Origin: Prorocentrum cordatum | Taxonomy: Eukaryota > Sar > Dinophyceae > Prorocentrales > Prorocentraceae | Length of the DNA: 64,000 bases | Assembly (NCBI GenBank): GCA_963575745.1 | Contig: CAUYUJ010003025.1 | Span: 429,207 to 493,206 of the forward strand | Direction: 5' to 3' | In this document: positions 31,154-41,753 of the stretch, one piece after another | Position numbering within the stretch: position 1 is the first letter of the stretch | How the letters are laid out: each line of letters begins with the position of its first letter | Position numbers and translations under genes: made by a program | The notes under the pieces: model-generated | What the model was told of the DNA's origin: nothing | The model's database searches: none | What the model saw: the letters and a program-made list of their open reading frames with translations, nothing else

Positions 31154-33113
31154 CGGGGCGCTCCCGCTGGGCGCGCTGCCTGGGGAGGGCCCTCACTTCC
31201 TCGGCTGGGGGGCGAGCCGTCGAGCTGCGGTGGCTGGCGCCGCCGGTGTGCGGCGGATCAAGCATCTCGCAATCGCTGGGCCCCTCGTCGTCGTGGGACT
31301 CGTCGTAGGCGCTGGGCTGCGCCGGCGGCTCCTCGCGAAGGGGGGGCGCCAGGCGATCGCCTCCCGGGATGCCCGGGGACGCCTCGAGCTTCGCCAGCAT
31401 CGTCGCGAACTCGTTGCGGATCCGCACCTGCTCGTTGCGGGTCCAGCTGGCTCCTCGGGGGAGCCCCTCGTCCATCTTCGTGAGTCCGAGCACAAGGAGC
31501 TCGCGCGCCGACGTCCTCATCTCGTTGGGGGGCGTTCGTCCGGCCAACACGTCCCTCGCGTAGTTGTTCAGCATGGTCTCCGCTCCGTGGCAATCGTCCT
31601 CGCCCTCCAGGATGAGCGAAGCCATCGGTTCGCTTGTCTCCCATGAGGGCGTCAGTTCTGGATTGGCTCGCCCTGCCGCTCGCTCGGCTGTTCCAGCCGG
31701 CGGCGGCTTGGTCGATCCAGCCGACGCGGCTCGCCTGGCACCCGCGGTAGTCGGCGGCCTCCTCGAGCCTGGGTTGTCAATATTCTGTGCGCGGCGTCTT
31801 CGCGCCTCCTGCCCAGCCGGCGGCTCCTCAGAGGGAGCGCGCTCCTGGCTGGCTTCACTCTCTTCGCGCTGCCCGGCTTCCCTCTCCCTGCGGAGCCGAG
31901 CGGCTCGGCGTGCCTTCATCTCGTTGAGCCTGATCTCCAGCCTCTGCACGTCCCTGGTCTCGCGCTCCCTGTCGCCCTCGTCCTGGGCGCACGCCGCCCC
32001 CAGCTCGGATCTGATCTGGTGGAGCTTGGCGCTGTCGCCCGAGCTGGACGTCCCGCCTGCGGCCAGGGCACTAACCTCACCGGCCGCTGAGGCAGCCGCG
32101 GCTGCGGCCGCGGCGCTGCTGAACGTGGGCTTGGTCAGGAAGCTCCTGCTCATCTGGCGGGACGCGGCGCGGTCCGCTGTCCTGAGCGTGACACGCCGCT
32201 GGGTGCCTCGATCGCCGTCCTCCGACCAGGGGGCTTGGGGGTTCTCCTGGTCGCGCGCCCAGCGCGGGGCCCAGCTCGCGATGTTCTCGGGGTCCTCCGC
32301 GCCGATCCAGAGGACGAGGGTATCGCCAGCCAGCGCTCTCGTCTCGTCCTCCAGCGGGGGCCCGTCTGCGCCCGCGGTCTCCTCATCCTCGGCGTAGAAG
32401 AAGATGCGCATCCTGACGTCGCGAATGAGGTCGTCTCTCAACGGGCGCGAGGTCATCAGCATCATCTTGACGTCGATCACCGTGGTGGGCACCGTTGGTA
32501 TGTCCATCCAGCGATCACCCCTCTGCGGGAGAAGGATGCGAGCTGGTGACGAGGCGCTGCCCTCCTGCTCCTCTTCCCGGGACTTCTTGGGGCGTTTCGG
32601 CTCTTCCTCCTCCTCGTCCTCGTCCTCGTCCTCCTCGTCTCCGCTGTCGCCGTCGCCCGGCTGGCCTCCTGGGCCTGGGGTGAGCTTGATCTTGCTGCGT
32701 CCCGCCTGGCCTCCTTCAGCCTCCCTCTTCGCGGCCTTGTTGCGCTTCCAGCCGCCTCTCTTGCGGCCACGCTTGCCGCGCTTGCCCTCGGGGACGTCGT
32801 CCTTGGCTGCGCCCACTCTCTCGCCGCTGACCTCCCCCGTCTGCGTGCGCGCGCCCACCTCCGCGTCCTCGCCCGCGCCCTTTGAGCGCGGGCCGCTTGT
32901 TCTGGAGGGCGCTGGGCGGAGAGCCGCGGGCTGCTGCCTACAGGACGCAGGCCCAAGCCGCACGCAGCCTGGGCGTGCATTGCCCAGCGTGGCGGGTCCT
33001 CCGCATGCCTCGCAGCCCAGCGCGGAAGCCAAGTGCCTCCAGCTCCCCATCGGCACTGTTGGCTCAGCGGTGTGGGTGCACCGCTGATAGCCCGTGCGCC
33101 GTGGCGAAGCCAC
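31005..33113 (-). CDS. Element D acidic/Arg-rich ORF upstream of RT
   Basis: An uninterrupted frame of 702 codons. Its first 90 codons probably belong to no real protein, because the preceding MTase-like ORF is expected to shift into it near 33,100. It contains basic KRGKRGRKRGGWKRNK, an acidic run of Asp/Glu, then PTTVIDVKMMLMTSRPLRDDL and DTLVLWIGAEDPENIASW, a poly-Ala run and an Arg/Glu-rich helix (RLEIRLNEMKARRAARLRRE). The C-terminal third has a small folded-looking part (MLNNYARDVLAGRTPPNEMR). Function unknown; by position it is part of the Gag-Pol precursor. Confidence 0.5.
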   Translation of the reverse strand: MASPRRTGYQRCTHTAEPTVPMGSWRHLASALGCEACGGPATLGNARPGCVRLGPASCRQQPAALRPAPSRTSGPRSKGAGEDAEVGARTQTGEVSGERVGAAKDDVPEGKRGKRGRKRGGWKRNKAAKREAEGGQAGRSKIKLTPGPGGQPGDGDSGDEEDEDEDEEEEEPKRPKKSREEEQEGSASSPARILLPQRGDRWMDIPTVPTTVIDVKMMLMTSRPLRDDLIRDVRMRIFFYAEDEETAGADGPPLEDETRALAGDTLVLWIGAEDPENIASWAPRWARDQENPQAPWSEDGDRGTQRRVTLRTADRAASRQMSRSFLTKPTFSSAAAAAAAASAAGEVSALAAGGTSSSGDSAKLHQIRSELGAACAQDEGDRERETRDVQRLEIRLNEMKARRAARLRREREAGQREESEASQERAPSEEPPAGQEARRRRAQNIDNPGSRRPPTTAGARRAASAGSTKPPPAGTAERAAGRANPELTPSWETSEPMASLILEGEDDCHGAETMLNNYARDVLAGRTPPNEMRTSARELLVLGLTKMDEGLPRGASWTRNEQVRIRNEFATMLAKLEASPGIPGGDRLAPPLREEPPAQPSAYDESHDDEGPSDCEMLDPPHTGGASHRSSTARPPAEEVRALPRQRAQRERPGAPEAAGAGQEHEERAAQQRGRGNAPCPATQRYAATAEATADAEGEACG

Positions 33114-34714
33114 GGGTCCTGGACGCCAAAGGTGGCCCGGAAGCGCTCGTCGCGGTCGTAGCCGAAGAAGAGAGCCTGCTGCCCTGCTTCGAGGGGGGCC
33201 AGGCGCTGGTCCGTGCTCTTGAACTCAAGAAGCGCCCAGTGGAAGTTGTCCGGCGCCATCTTGAGGATCAGGTCGTTCAGCGGCCTGAGGAGCTCCGCAC
33301 CGAGGGTTGGCCGCCTCCACTCTTTGTTGTCGCCGAGGCCCTGCGCCTCGGTCCCTGTCAGCGCGATGCGGTTCAGGAGGCTCCGCACCCTCCGGCCTTC
33401 TGCCTCTGAGAGGGGGGTCTCGCCTCTGGCGTTGAAGGTGCCAGCCTGCTCGTCGGAGACGTCGCGCGGCAAGGGGCCTCCGAGGGGGACGTGCTCGCGG
33501 TGCCCCGAACACCTCCTCGCCAGAGCGAGGGCCCAGGGGTACAACCCCTTGCTCACGAGCCACATCGTGAGCTTCCGGTACCACTTGCTCGGCTGGTCCG
33601 GCGGCGCAAGACCCCACTCGCACATCGCGATCGTGATGATCTTCGCGCCAGTCCGCTCGATGAGCAGCTTGATCCGCCGGCGGCCCCAGATCTTTGGGTA
33701 CCGCCCATCGCGGCAGCTGGGCTCGAGGAGCCTCTCCCGGTCGTTCGCGTCGAGGCGCTCTGCGACGTCGGCCGCGAAGTCGGTGCAGATGTTTGCGGCC
33801 GCCTCCTCTGGGTCGGTGCCGTCCCCATCGGGCTTCTCGAACGCCCGGGTCCCTCCGTTCGTCAGCCGCCAGGCCGCGCGGGTGACGCACGGTGGCCCGA
33901 GTTGCCAAACGTTGGCTTCCTCAGGGCCCGGCGCCGCGCCCGCGTCCAGCAGGATGCGCTCCCGCACCTCTGGCCGCAGCACGTCGTGGTCCTCGCGCGG
34001 GCCCGTCTGGGAGAGTGGCTGCTCGTAGAGCTCCACCGCCTCGGGCGCGGGGAAGCCGGCATCGGCCATCGCCACGGGCCAGCGCCCTGTGCCGGCGAAG
34101 ATCTCCCTCGTCCTGACACCCCAGGCGAAGGCGGGCCAGCGCAGCAGTGGCTCCAGCTGCTGGAAGTCGGTGTCCTCCTCCTCGGCTCTTGTCTGAACTT
34201 CCCCGCCGGCGCTCTCCCTGATTTCGCGGGCAGCCGCTTGCTGGCGCCTGCAATGCGCACAGGGCGGGGGGCGACTGGGGATGACGGGGCCAGCCGCATC
34301 CTCGGTCTCCAGGTACATCTCCCAGCCCGTCGCGAGCCGCTCCCGCAGCTCCTTCCCGGCCAGGGCCCATGTCTCGATCACCTCCCCGATGGCCTGCCGT
34401 CCGTCAATCCCGGGCGGAGGTCGGAGCGTGCGCATGTGCCCTCTGTGCATGCTCACGTGGAGCTCGCGCTGTCCTACCTTCTGGGGTAGAAGGGTGCCCA
34501 AGCCCAGCTGGTTCCAGTGGTTCACCCTCCAGACGCGGAGCGTCACGTCCTGAAGCTCCGGAAGGGTGAACAGCGTGATACATAGGAAGTCCTTGTCATG
34601 GTCATGGTGCGGCATCAACGCGTCATGGCAACACATCCTCAGCTCCGCCTCGCGCGGGGGACGAAGGGTGGTGGGTCGCCCAACGCCGCGGCCGCGGTCG
34701 CCGCCTGGTCCCAT
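33100..34714 (-). pseudogene. Element D MTase-like ORF (C5-cytosine type motifs)
   Basis: Residues are counted from 34,714. At 201-215 is RTREIFAGTGRWPVA, a motif I SAM-binding loop. VELYEQPLS follows at about 227-235, NVWQLGPPCVTRAAW (motif IV-like Pro-Cys, Cys276) at 268-282, LLEPSC (motif VI-like) at about 329, CEWGLAPP at 365-372 and RRCSGHREHVPLGG near 400-413. This order fits a C5-MTase-like Rossmann domain better than the Dam-like adenine MTase (DPPY) described in DIRS1-type elements. An upstream Cys pair (PPCAHCRRQ) could bind metal. The frame is open on to 32,477, but sense is lost after about residue 540. It might methylate element DNA or be a scaffold; activity is unproven. Confidence 0.55.
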
Positions 34715-37700
34715 AGGGGCCGGCGAAGGACCAAGGCCAGCTCGCGCACCTCGGTGATGGACGGGGCGTGGCCGTGCTCACTCAGGCGTGCGCCCGCCAG
34801 GTGCAGGACCAGGCACTGCCTCTCCTTCTGAGTGTCGGCTGGGAGCCCCAACCGCGCAGCGAGTTCTGGCTCTAGGGGCAGCTTGTCCTGGTAGTCCCAA
34901 AACTGCCATGTCTGGCCGAGTAGCTTCACAGTCCCCGTGCCAGTTTCGCGGGCCTCGTCCCAAACTGCGGGGCTCATCATCGCGTCTGGCTCTCCGCCCA
35001 GGTTGCCCGCCTTGGCGCCTATCCTATCCAGCACGGCGCCCGCCTCCTCCGCGAGAGTAGGTCCTACATCGCGGGTGGCCTCCAACAGCGCCTGCTCCAC
35101 CTCGAGCGTGGCTCCGTCTGCCCTGGCCTGGGTCAGCCGGGCCAAGACGTGAGACTTGAGGTGGTCGCTGGTCTCCTGGAGCTTGTCGAGGACGCCGCTG
35201 CCTTGCACTTCGTCGATCAGGGTCTGCCGTTTGAGGGCCTCGGGGTGGTCGCAATGGCTGGTGCTGTACACCCAGGGAGAGTCTGCGTGAGCGTCGAGGA
35301 GCCGAGAGTGGTCTGGCCCCTGTACCGCCTCCCTCATGTCGTTCTCCATCGCGGTGCACTGGATCTCGCCGTACGCCGCTGGGGCGCTCCAGTCGACCTC
35401 TAGCCCCGCGCAGCCCTCGCGTCCTGGAGGAGTTCCCGCAGCAGCCTTGGGTTGCGCCGGCGCGGCTCCTGCCGGCGCCTGGGCGGCCCCGGCCCGCTTG
35501 GATTCGCCCTTGCTCTTGGCCTGTGCGCGTAATTGTTGCACGCGCCCGTCCACGTCCTTCGGCTCCACGCGGGTCCCCGACTTCAGGCCGCCGCGCTTGA
35601 CCAGCTGCGCCTGCACGGTCCAGTGCAAGCCCCTCATGCCCTTGATGGCCTCATGCGCGTGCGCGCACGTCTGGCTGGTCTTGGGGCAACCCATCCACGT
35701 GCAAGCGCCCCAACACAGGATCTTGCCTGCTCGGTTGCGGGGGGCATGCTGCACCGACTGTGTGATCTCACCTGCGGCGAGCCTCTTTCCCGCCGGGTAG
35801 GGCTTCTTGGCTGAGGTTCCGCCCGTTGGTGCCTTGGGCTTCTTAGGCCGCTTCCCGGCGCCGGCCTTCTCGCCCGCCTCAGTCGGCGGGAAGCGAGCGC
35901 CCTGGGCGCGCTTGGGATCCTGCCCATCGCCTCCATCAACTCCCCCAGCACGCATCGGGCCCTTTGGACCTAGCCCATGCAGGCTGCGGTTGAAGAGCTT
36001 GCGCAGCTTGCGCTCGTTCTGGGGGATGCAGACGATCTGGTAGTAGCCGCCAGGGTCGTCGAGGTCGAAGACGTTCGGGAACTTGAAAGCTGCTTGGCCG
36101 CCTGGGCCCGTGGGGGCCAGCGCACACAGCTTCAGGTCTTCCTTCCTGGGGTGCTGCGTGCCGAGCAGGAGACACATCGCTCGGCGTTTCTCCCGCAGCA
36201 GCTCGCACCAGGCCGCGTTGTGCTCCTCCCACAATCCATAGACGTACTTCGAAGGGTATTCGTCCTCGTCGTGCTCGTGTGACTTCCTCAAGCTCTCGAG
36301 GGCGGCGTACCTCTCCGGTCCGCGTTGGCGCCCGTAGATGAGGCGCCAGAACTTGATGGCGTTCTGGGCCTATCGGTGCCATTGGCTGAATACGACGGGG
36401 TGCCTATGCCTCGGCCGTGGCTCCAGCTTAACCTCGGGTGGCATCGCATAGTCGTCGAAATCCTCGCCCCGGCACACGGGGAAGTCGGCCACGGACAGGC
36501 TCCAATTGAGAAGCTCGAGGTGGTCCTTGCCTTCTCAGGAGAGGGTGGCTGAACCATAGGCGATCCTGTTCGTCACAGTCGTCGGGCATCCCACGGCCAG
36601 CATCAGGTGCTTGCTGCCCTCGCATGCTCGGCGGAGGCCGTGGAAGAGGTCGCGCCCCAGGAGCCCTTTGCAGATCTCGACCTCCGTGGTGTCGCACCCC
36701 CGCGCCAGGAACACGTCCAACTCCTCAGCCTTCTTGATAGCCGCCAGTGCGCCCAGCTGCGCGACCTTACCGTCGCCCCGCTGGATGAGCCCTTCCTGGA
36801 TCGCGTGCAGGAGCTGCTTGTGGTCCTGGTGCTGCTGCGCCTGGCTTGCCTGCAACGCCTAGGCGTAAGCCTGCACGGCGGCGGCGTCGCCGGCGGCGCC
36901 CGCCGCTGCCTGTCGGTCGGGCTGCCCAGTGACCTGGACTAGGCCCGTATCCGCATAGCTGCCGCAGTTGACGAACAGGCTGGTGACGCCCGCGACGCTC
37001 GGGAGCCCGCCAGGGATGTAGCTCGCCACCCCGAACCGCAGGCCCGTGGGTGAGACCAAGCCAGGCGGACGATCCGCCGGCGGCGTCTGCACGCTCGAGG
37101 GGGCTGCGTCGGCCGACGGAGCGGAATCGGCAGCAGCTGTGTCGACAGACCTCGTGGTTGGTGAGTGCGTCTCGAGCTGCAGTAGCCCCACTGCGGCTGG
37201 CCGAGGGGAGTCGCTCCAGCTTGCCTGGCTCCGGCGCTGCGCAGCTGGGCCAGCTGGCTCCTCCAGCGGTCCGCCTGCGTGGAGCGCGCGCTCGTCGTCC
37301 TCGGCCTCAGTGTAGTTGGCCAAGTAATCCACGCAGTGGGCGAGCCGCCCAACGACGGCGCTGATCTCTTCGTCGAAGCCGGAGGCGACGCATTGCAGGG
37401 CGTCTGCCTCGTCGGACCCGCTGCCTCGTGCCTCGAGGTAGACGCTGGGCATGGCCTCTCCCTGATCCAGGTCGCCCATCTCAGACTCGAGACCTTGCCC
37501 GTCGTCCCGCTCGCGGGGCGGGCGCCGGTCTGAGCGCGGGGGCGTCCTGGATGGAGACTTCCCGGCGCTGCTGCCCCTGCGCCCTTTGGGCGGGGCCCGC
37601 GGCGACCCGCTGCGGCCCAGCCGCTTCCAGTGGTCGTCCGGGCTCTTTATCGCGGCGTCGAGCTCGTTCTTCTCCCCGTTCGGCATGTCCCCCGTGGCCG

Positions 37701-38421
37701 AGGCAGACCCCGCTGGATGCCAGTTGATGATGGTGCTACCCCGCGTACGGATGAGCTGCCACTGCCAAGCCTTGAGCGAGCGGTGCTTGCCCCCAATAGG
37801 TTTGCCTTGCCAGGGCTGCAGCTCCTCCCACACGACCCGGGGCAGCGCAGACCCCACCGCGGCAATCCCCATCTCACGGGCGCCCGCCGGCGGGTGGTAC
37901 AGGAGCTCCTCCAGGAAGCCCTGTGGCAACCGGCCTGCCGCGCTGAGGGTAGGGCGGGCCTGCGCCTCGTCTAACTTCAGCGTGAAGTCGAGGCTGGCCC
38001 CCTCTGGGCCGCGAGCGGCGCCGGTCCAAAGGGACTCCCCCTCCTTGTCGTTACCCTCCCGGCGCTGGCAAAGGACGATGATCCACCGTGCTCTGCTTGA
38101 CCAGTTCACTCGAGCCCTGATGAGGAGATGCGTCAGATCCCCGGAGTCCAACTCGTCCAAGTCGATACCCTCGGGGCTCGGAGCTGGCACGGGCACGGGC
38201 GGCGACTCGAACCGCACCGACTGGAGGCCCCCTGCTGGGGCAGGTGGGCCACGCCTTGGAGGTGCGGTGTACCCGCCGCTCGCCAGGGCTGCTGGGGCGC
38301 TGGCGCCCGGGCCCCTCCCACCCCGTGCCACTCGCCGTCGAATGCCGGCGAACACCCCGGTGGGGGGGGGGGGCGGCTGCCGTAGCTGAGCGGGCGGCAG
38401 CACGGCCGGCTTTTCCGCCAA
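34639..38421 (-). pseudogene. gag: Element D gag-like ORF with CCCH zinc finger
   Basis: A single frame of about 1,260 codons interrupted only by TAG at 36,859-36,861, TGA at 36,535-36,537 and TAG at 36,370-36,372, with no frame change. The N-terminal third is Pro/Ala-rich (GVFAGIRRRVARGG, LTHLLIRARVNWSSRARWII). The middle has EVEICKGLLGRDLFHGL and MLAVGCPTTVTNRIAYG. After the stops come YVYGLWEEHNAAWCELLR, YYQIVCIPQNERKLRKLF, then a Lys/Gly/Pro linker and CWGACTWMGCPKTSQTCAHAH, a Cys/His cluster of zinc-finger type, suited to RNA binding. The end overlaps the MTase-like ORF by 76 bp. Likely the structural protein; the assignment is by position and composition. Confidence 0.55.
38362..38373. 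repeat. G12 homopolymer at an element D frame change
   Basis: Twelve G on the + strand exactly where ORF1 and gag coding frames disagree. A second run of 14 G at 38,571-38,584 is in frame and codes for poly-Pro. Confidence 0.8.
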
Positions 38422-39710
38422 GATGGACGAGGCAAAGAGGCACTCCGGCCGAAGACCCGACCGCTTGGTGGAAGCAGGTGACGATCGAACACTTGTCGCC
38501 GAGCTGGGTAGCCTTGTAGACCTGCTTGTGGTGCTCGCAGAGACAGACCGCGGCGTTCTTGCCGTCGACCGGGGGGGGGGGGGGTAGATCCGAGGCCTGT
38601 CCGTCCTCCCAGAGCAGCGTCACGGGGGTCGCGTCGGCAGCGTCGCGGCACCCACCTGGGGCCAATGGCCTCATCGCGCCTTTGATGAGAACGCCCACCT
38701 TGACGGCCTCGCACGGTCGCTCCTCGATCTCGACCTCAGACTCGGACTCCTGATCCAGGAGTTCTGCCGCTCCTCCAGCTACGCCTGGCTCCGCTGCGCC
38801 TGCCGATTCACGGCGGCGGCGTCGCCGGCGGCTGCGTCGCCCGCAGCAGCAGGCCAAGTATAATAAGTACATCGCGCAGGTGACGAACAGGCGGACTCCG
38901 CTGGCGAGGGTCCGCCCTGTGAGGACGCAGAAACGGCAGGGGGTCAGCCGAGCGCGAGCGCCGACGTCGACGATGGCCGCCGAGTCGAGGGCCGCGTACT
39001 CCACGCAGTGGAGCTCCTTCTCGCCCTGGGGCTGGCAGTCCCCGCAGCGGCATAGGTGCACCCACTTCCCCTGCTCGAGCTTCTGTCTGAGGGCCCTGCT
39101 GCTCGCTCCCTTGATCTTGTTGTACTGGACCCAGAGCCCCTTCTTGCCGACCCGTCCTGGTTCGTCGAAGATGAGTCCGACCCGCGCCACGTGCCCGTCG
39201 AGCTTCACGAGGAGGTCGGTAGGCTTCCTGCCGGTCCCACGTGCACGGACGGTCCTCTGGTAGAGGGAGGTCGTCGTGTTGGGGCTTGTGGCGGGCCCGG
39301 CCCAGACGACCGCGATGGGCTGCGGCGGCGCCGGCGGCAGGAGGCGGCCCACCTCTGCTTCGCCAGGCGGCTTCCGCGCACAGCAGCAGCAGCGCGCACA
39401 GCAGAGGCCGGCGGCTGCTCCGATGACCCAACACACCCAAGCGCACGGAGCGAAGATGGTCCGCAGGCTGTGCGCCGCCAGGGCAAGCATGCCGGCGCAG
39501 CACAGGGCGATGCGGGCCCAGCCGACGATGGGCCAGGCCGCGCCGCGCAGCTGTCGGCCAGGTACAGGACCCAGCCGCCGTCGGGGCGCAGCCAGCCGGT
39601 ATCCTGTTGGGTCGAGAAGGCGCCTTTGAGGTTCTCAAGCGAGCGTGCCCAGCCCCCCATCCCTTCGGCTTTCCAGGACCAGGTGTGGTTCCCCAGGTTC
39701 TCCCAGCTGA
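38373..39710 (-). pseudogene. Element D ORF1, Cys-rich with two hydrophobic segments
   Basis: The start region WENLGNHTWSWKAEGMGGWA and GWLRPDGGWVLYLADSC (39,700-39,560) matches the N-terminus I recall for dinoflagellate DIRS ORF1. After a frame change near 39,550 follow a hydrophobic Cys-rich segment (WVCWVIGAAAGLCCARCCCC), KLDGHVARVGLIFDEPGRVG, a second hydrophobic segment (VTCAMYLLYLACCCG) followed by an Arg run, then the Cys/His-rich CLCEHHKQVYKATQ, CSIVTCFH and LCLVHLGG. At the G12 run (38,362-38,373) it shifts into the gag frame. It is predicted to be membrane-associated; function unknown. Confidence 0.5.
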
Positions 39711-40239
39711 GTTAGCCCAGGGCCCGCTCCCCAATCAAGGAGGCGTCTGAGGTGCCATTGGGGGAGGGGGGCTGGGTGGCGCCCTTCGGCCGGCGGCGCA
39801 GGGGGGGCGCAAGGCGGGTCAACCCCCGCCGGCGGCAACCCATGCTCGCCTGACCCTGGCCCCGCTGGGTCCCCAGGGCCCCCGGGCTCCCGCGGTGCCC
39901 CTTCCGCAGCAGGGGGCCCTGGTCCGCGTCGTCGTAGTGCGACGGGCCGTAGTCCCCCAGCGTCTGCGGGGTGGGCCAGCCCGCGGCCGTGGCCAGCAGC
40001 GCGGTGGCCCGCAGCAGCGCGCGGCTGGGAGTCCCCGGCGCCGCGCGCCGCTGCCCTCCTCCCCGCGCGCGCCTGGCCGCGGCCGGCAGCGGCGGCCCAG
40101 CTGCCCCCCAGCTGCGGGGCGCCCCGCGCAGCGACGTGGCGCAGCCGCGCGCGGGCGCTCCCGGGTCGCCCCGGGATCTTCCGGGCTCCCGGAGTGGGCC
40201 TCCGGGGCGCCCTGGCATCTGGGCCACCTGAGGCCGGCC
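39711..40239. other. Leader of element D
   Basis: GC-rich sequence between repeat A1 and ORF1. Long reading frames exist on both strands but are compositional (Arg/Ala/Pro/Gly) and match nothing I recognise. It probably holds the promoter and 5' untranslated region. Confidence 0.45.
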
Positions 40240-40372
40240 CCCAGCTTGACCTGGAAAGCTTGAGCGGGGACGAGCAAAGAGGAGGGGGGGGGCGAAGAGG
40301 AATGAAAAGGACAGGGGAAAACAAGCCCCCGCATTCCTGGGGCCACGGAGAGCCGAGCGTTTAACCAAACAA
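40240..40372 (-). repeat. Split direct repeat A1 of element D
   Basis: Copy of A2 (25,975-26,109). It forms the left end of the element on the - strand. Element B sequence resumes at about 40,373 with TTGAACAGCC. Confidence 0.9.
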
Positions 40373-40559
40373 TTGAACAGCCAGCCGAGCCCTCTTTGCC
40401 TGCCCTGCTCCGCTGGCTAGGGGACCTCGTGGTCTACAGAACAATGCAGAAGGGCGGCCAACTGCGGTAGACTCCAACAATGCAGGTTCATTTCATCTTA
40501 ACAAATGTTCAGAGGAAGCTGTTCCCACTTCCGAAACGCAGCAATAACGCAAAGAGAAG

Positions 40560-41498
40560 TTGACGAAACTCGTCGCTATCCTCGTTCAGTTACATCCTCT
40601 TCCAAGGGAGGCCATCGTGTCCTTTTGTGACGAGCCCCAGGGAAAAAGTTGCGCCAGACCCGCGAAGACGGGTATATGTGGACTCGATGTCAAGCTCCAC
40701 GCCTCCACTCGTGAACCGATTACTATTCGAAGAAAGGCGCGTCGCCGCAGCCCAAGGGAGCTGCCTTCGAGCGTGGACAACAGGTGGAAATTCCCAAGGG
40801 AAGAATATCGACGACGGCAGACTGAATGGGAAGCATCGTTGAGGGACGCACAGCTCAGAGCATCTGGTTTAGCCGGCGAAGTTTCGCATCTTTGGCTAGC
40901 ATCTGAGGGAAATGAAGGAGCCGCCCAAGGTGGCTCAGCCGCTGCAGGGCGCAGGGAGAAGTCACCCGTGCACCTCGGCGCGCTTGGGTTCATAGTTGAC
41001 ACAGGCTGTGGGCGCAACCTCATTGCGGAGAGGTGTATTAGAGCTGCAGGCGCAATGGGCATGATCAAAAGATAAGAAGATTCGATTGCCCTGAATACAG
41101 CTGGAGATTCCTCGCAGGCCCTCGGTTCAGTTTGCGTCGCATGCCCCAACTTCAGGGGTGGGAATTTTGAAGCGTCGGCAATGCCGGAGATACCGCCAGT
41201 GATCTCAGTAGGAGAGCGGCGCATGGATCACGGCTTTAGTTTCGCGTGGCCAGCTGGCCAACGACCCTACTTACTTCTGCCCAACGGTCACAGGGGTGAC
41301 CTGATCGCTGAGGGCAAAATGCCATACTTGACCCTATATGGCAGAGAGGCGCTGGGTCAGTGGATGCGCGCGGCTGCCGCCAGAGAGCCTGCGACTCCCG
41401 AGCGGTGGCGTTGCGTGACGTCAGGCGCCAAGACATTTCTGGATGGCGTGGAATCTGCGGGAGGTCATCCGCCCCGCTCCATTCAGAGTCAACGATAA
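40560..41498 (+). pseudogene. pol: Element B retropepsin-like protease
   Basis: One frame broken by TAA at 41,073-41,075. The catalytic block GFIVDTGCGRNLIAER (Asp-Thr-Gly at 40,998-41,006) is a good D-T-G aspartic protease motif. The second lobe-like block, PPVISVGERRMDHGFSFAWP, and PYLLLPNGHRG, EGKMPYL follow, as in dinoflagellate copia elements. Upstream is a basic/Glu-rich linker. The protease would release Gag, integrase and RT. It sits right after the nested element D, so gag and protease of element B are physically separated. Confidence 0.7.
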
Positions 41499-41753
41499 AC
41501 TTGCATGCGCATGAGGTGATTGGTAACCACGGCTACCAGGACGGCAGGCCAACAACGGCCGAGTGCTCATTTCCGTCCGCCATAGACTCCATGGATACAG
41601 TCACTTATTTCTATTATTCGCCTCAGACAGCTCTTGAATGCGGTTGGAACAAAACACCAACAGGCGTTATGAGTCTTGTTAACCCCCCATTTGTCGCCAA
41701 TCATGGCACAGTCGTTGGTTGCACAAAATCACACCACGGCATAGCCAGGGGTT

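Larger units (their letters stand above)
25767..40372 (-). mobile_element. DIRS-order retrotransposon D with split direct repeats (Ngaro/PAT-type ends), nested in element B
   Basis: Read on the - strand the layout is A1 (40,372-40,240), ORFs, B1 (26,246-26,110), A2 (26,109-25,975), B2 (25,903-25,767). This A1-ORF-B1A2B2 arrangement is the hallmark of tyrosine-recombinase retrotransposons of the Ngaro/PAT type, which integrate from circles and lack LTRs. ORFs in order are a Cys-rich ORF1, gag with a CCCH finger, an MTase-like ORF, an acidic ORF, RT/RNase H and a tyrosine recombinase. At 14.6 kb it is two to three times the usual size. Frame changes in ORF1, RT, RNase H and recombinase, plus four in-frame stops, indicate an inactive copy. 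Confidence 0.85.

Noticed and set aside
33480-34110. Dam-type adenine MTase as in DIRS1
   Set aside because: No DPPY-like motif; the Pro-Cys box and FAGTG loop fit the C5 class better.
39635-40368. Overlapping open frames of up to 229 codons in the leader of element D
   Set aside because: All are Arg/Ala/Pro/Gly-rich with no motif, in several frames at once, as expected from GC-rich non-coding DNA.
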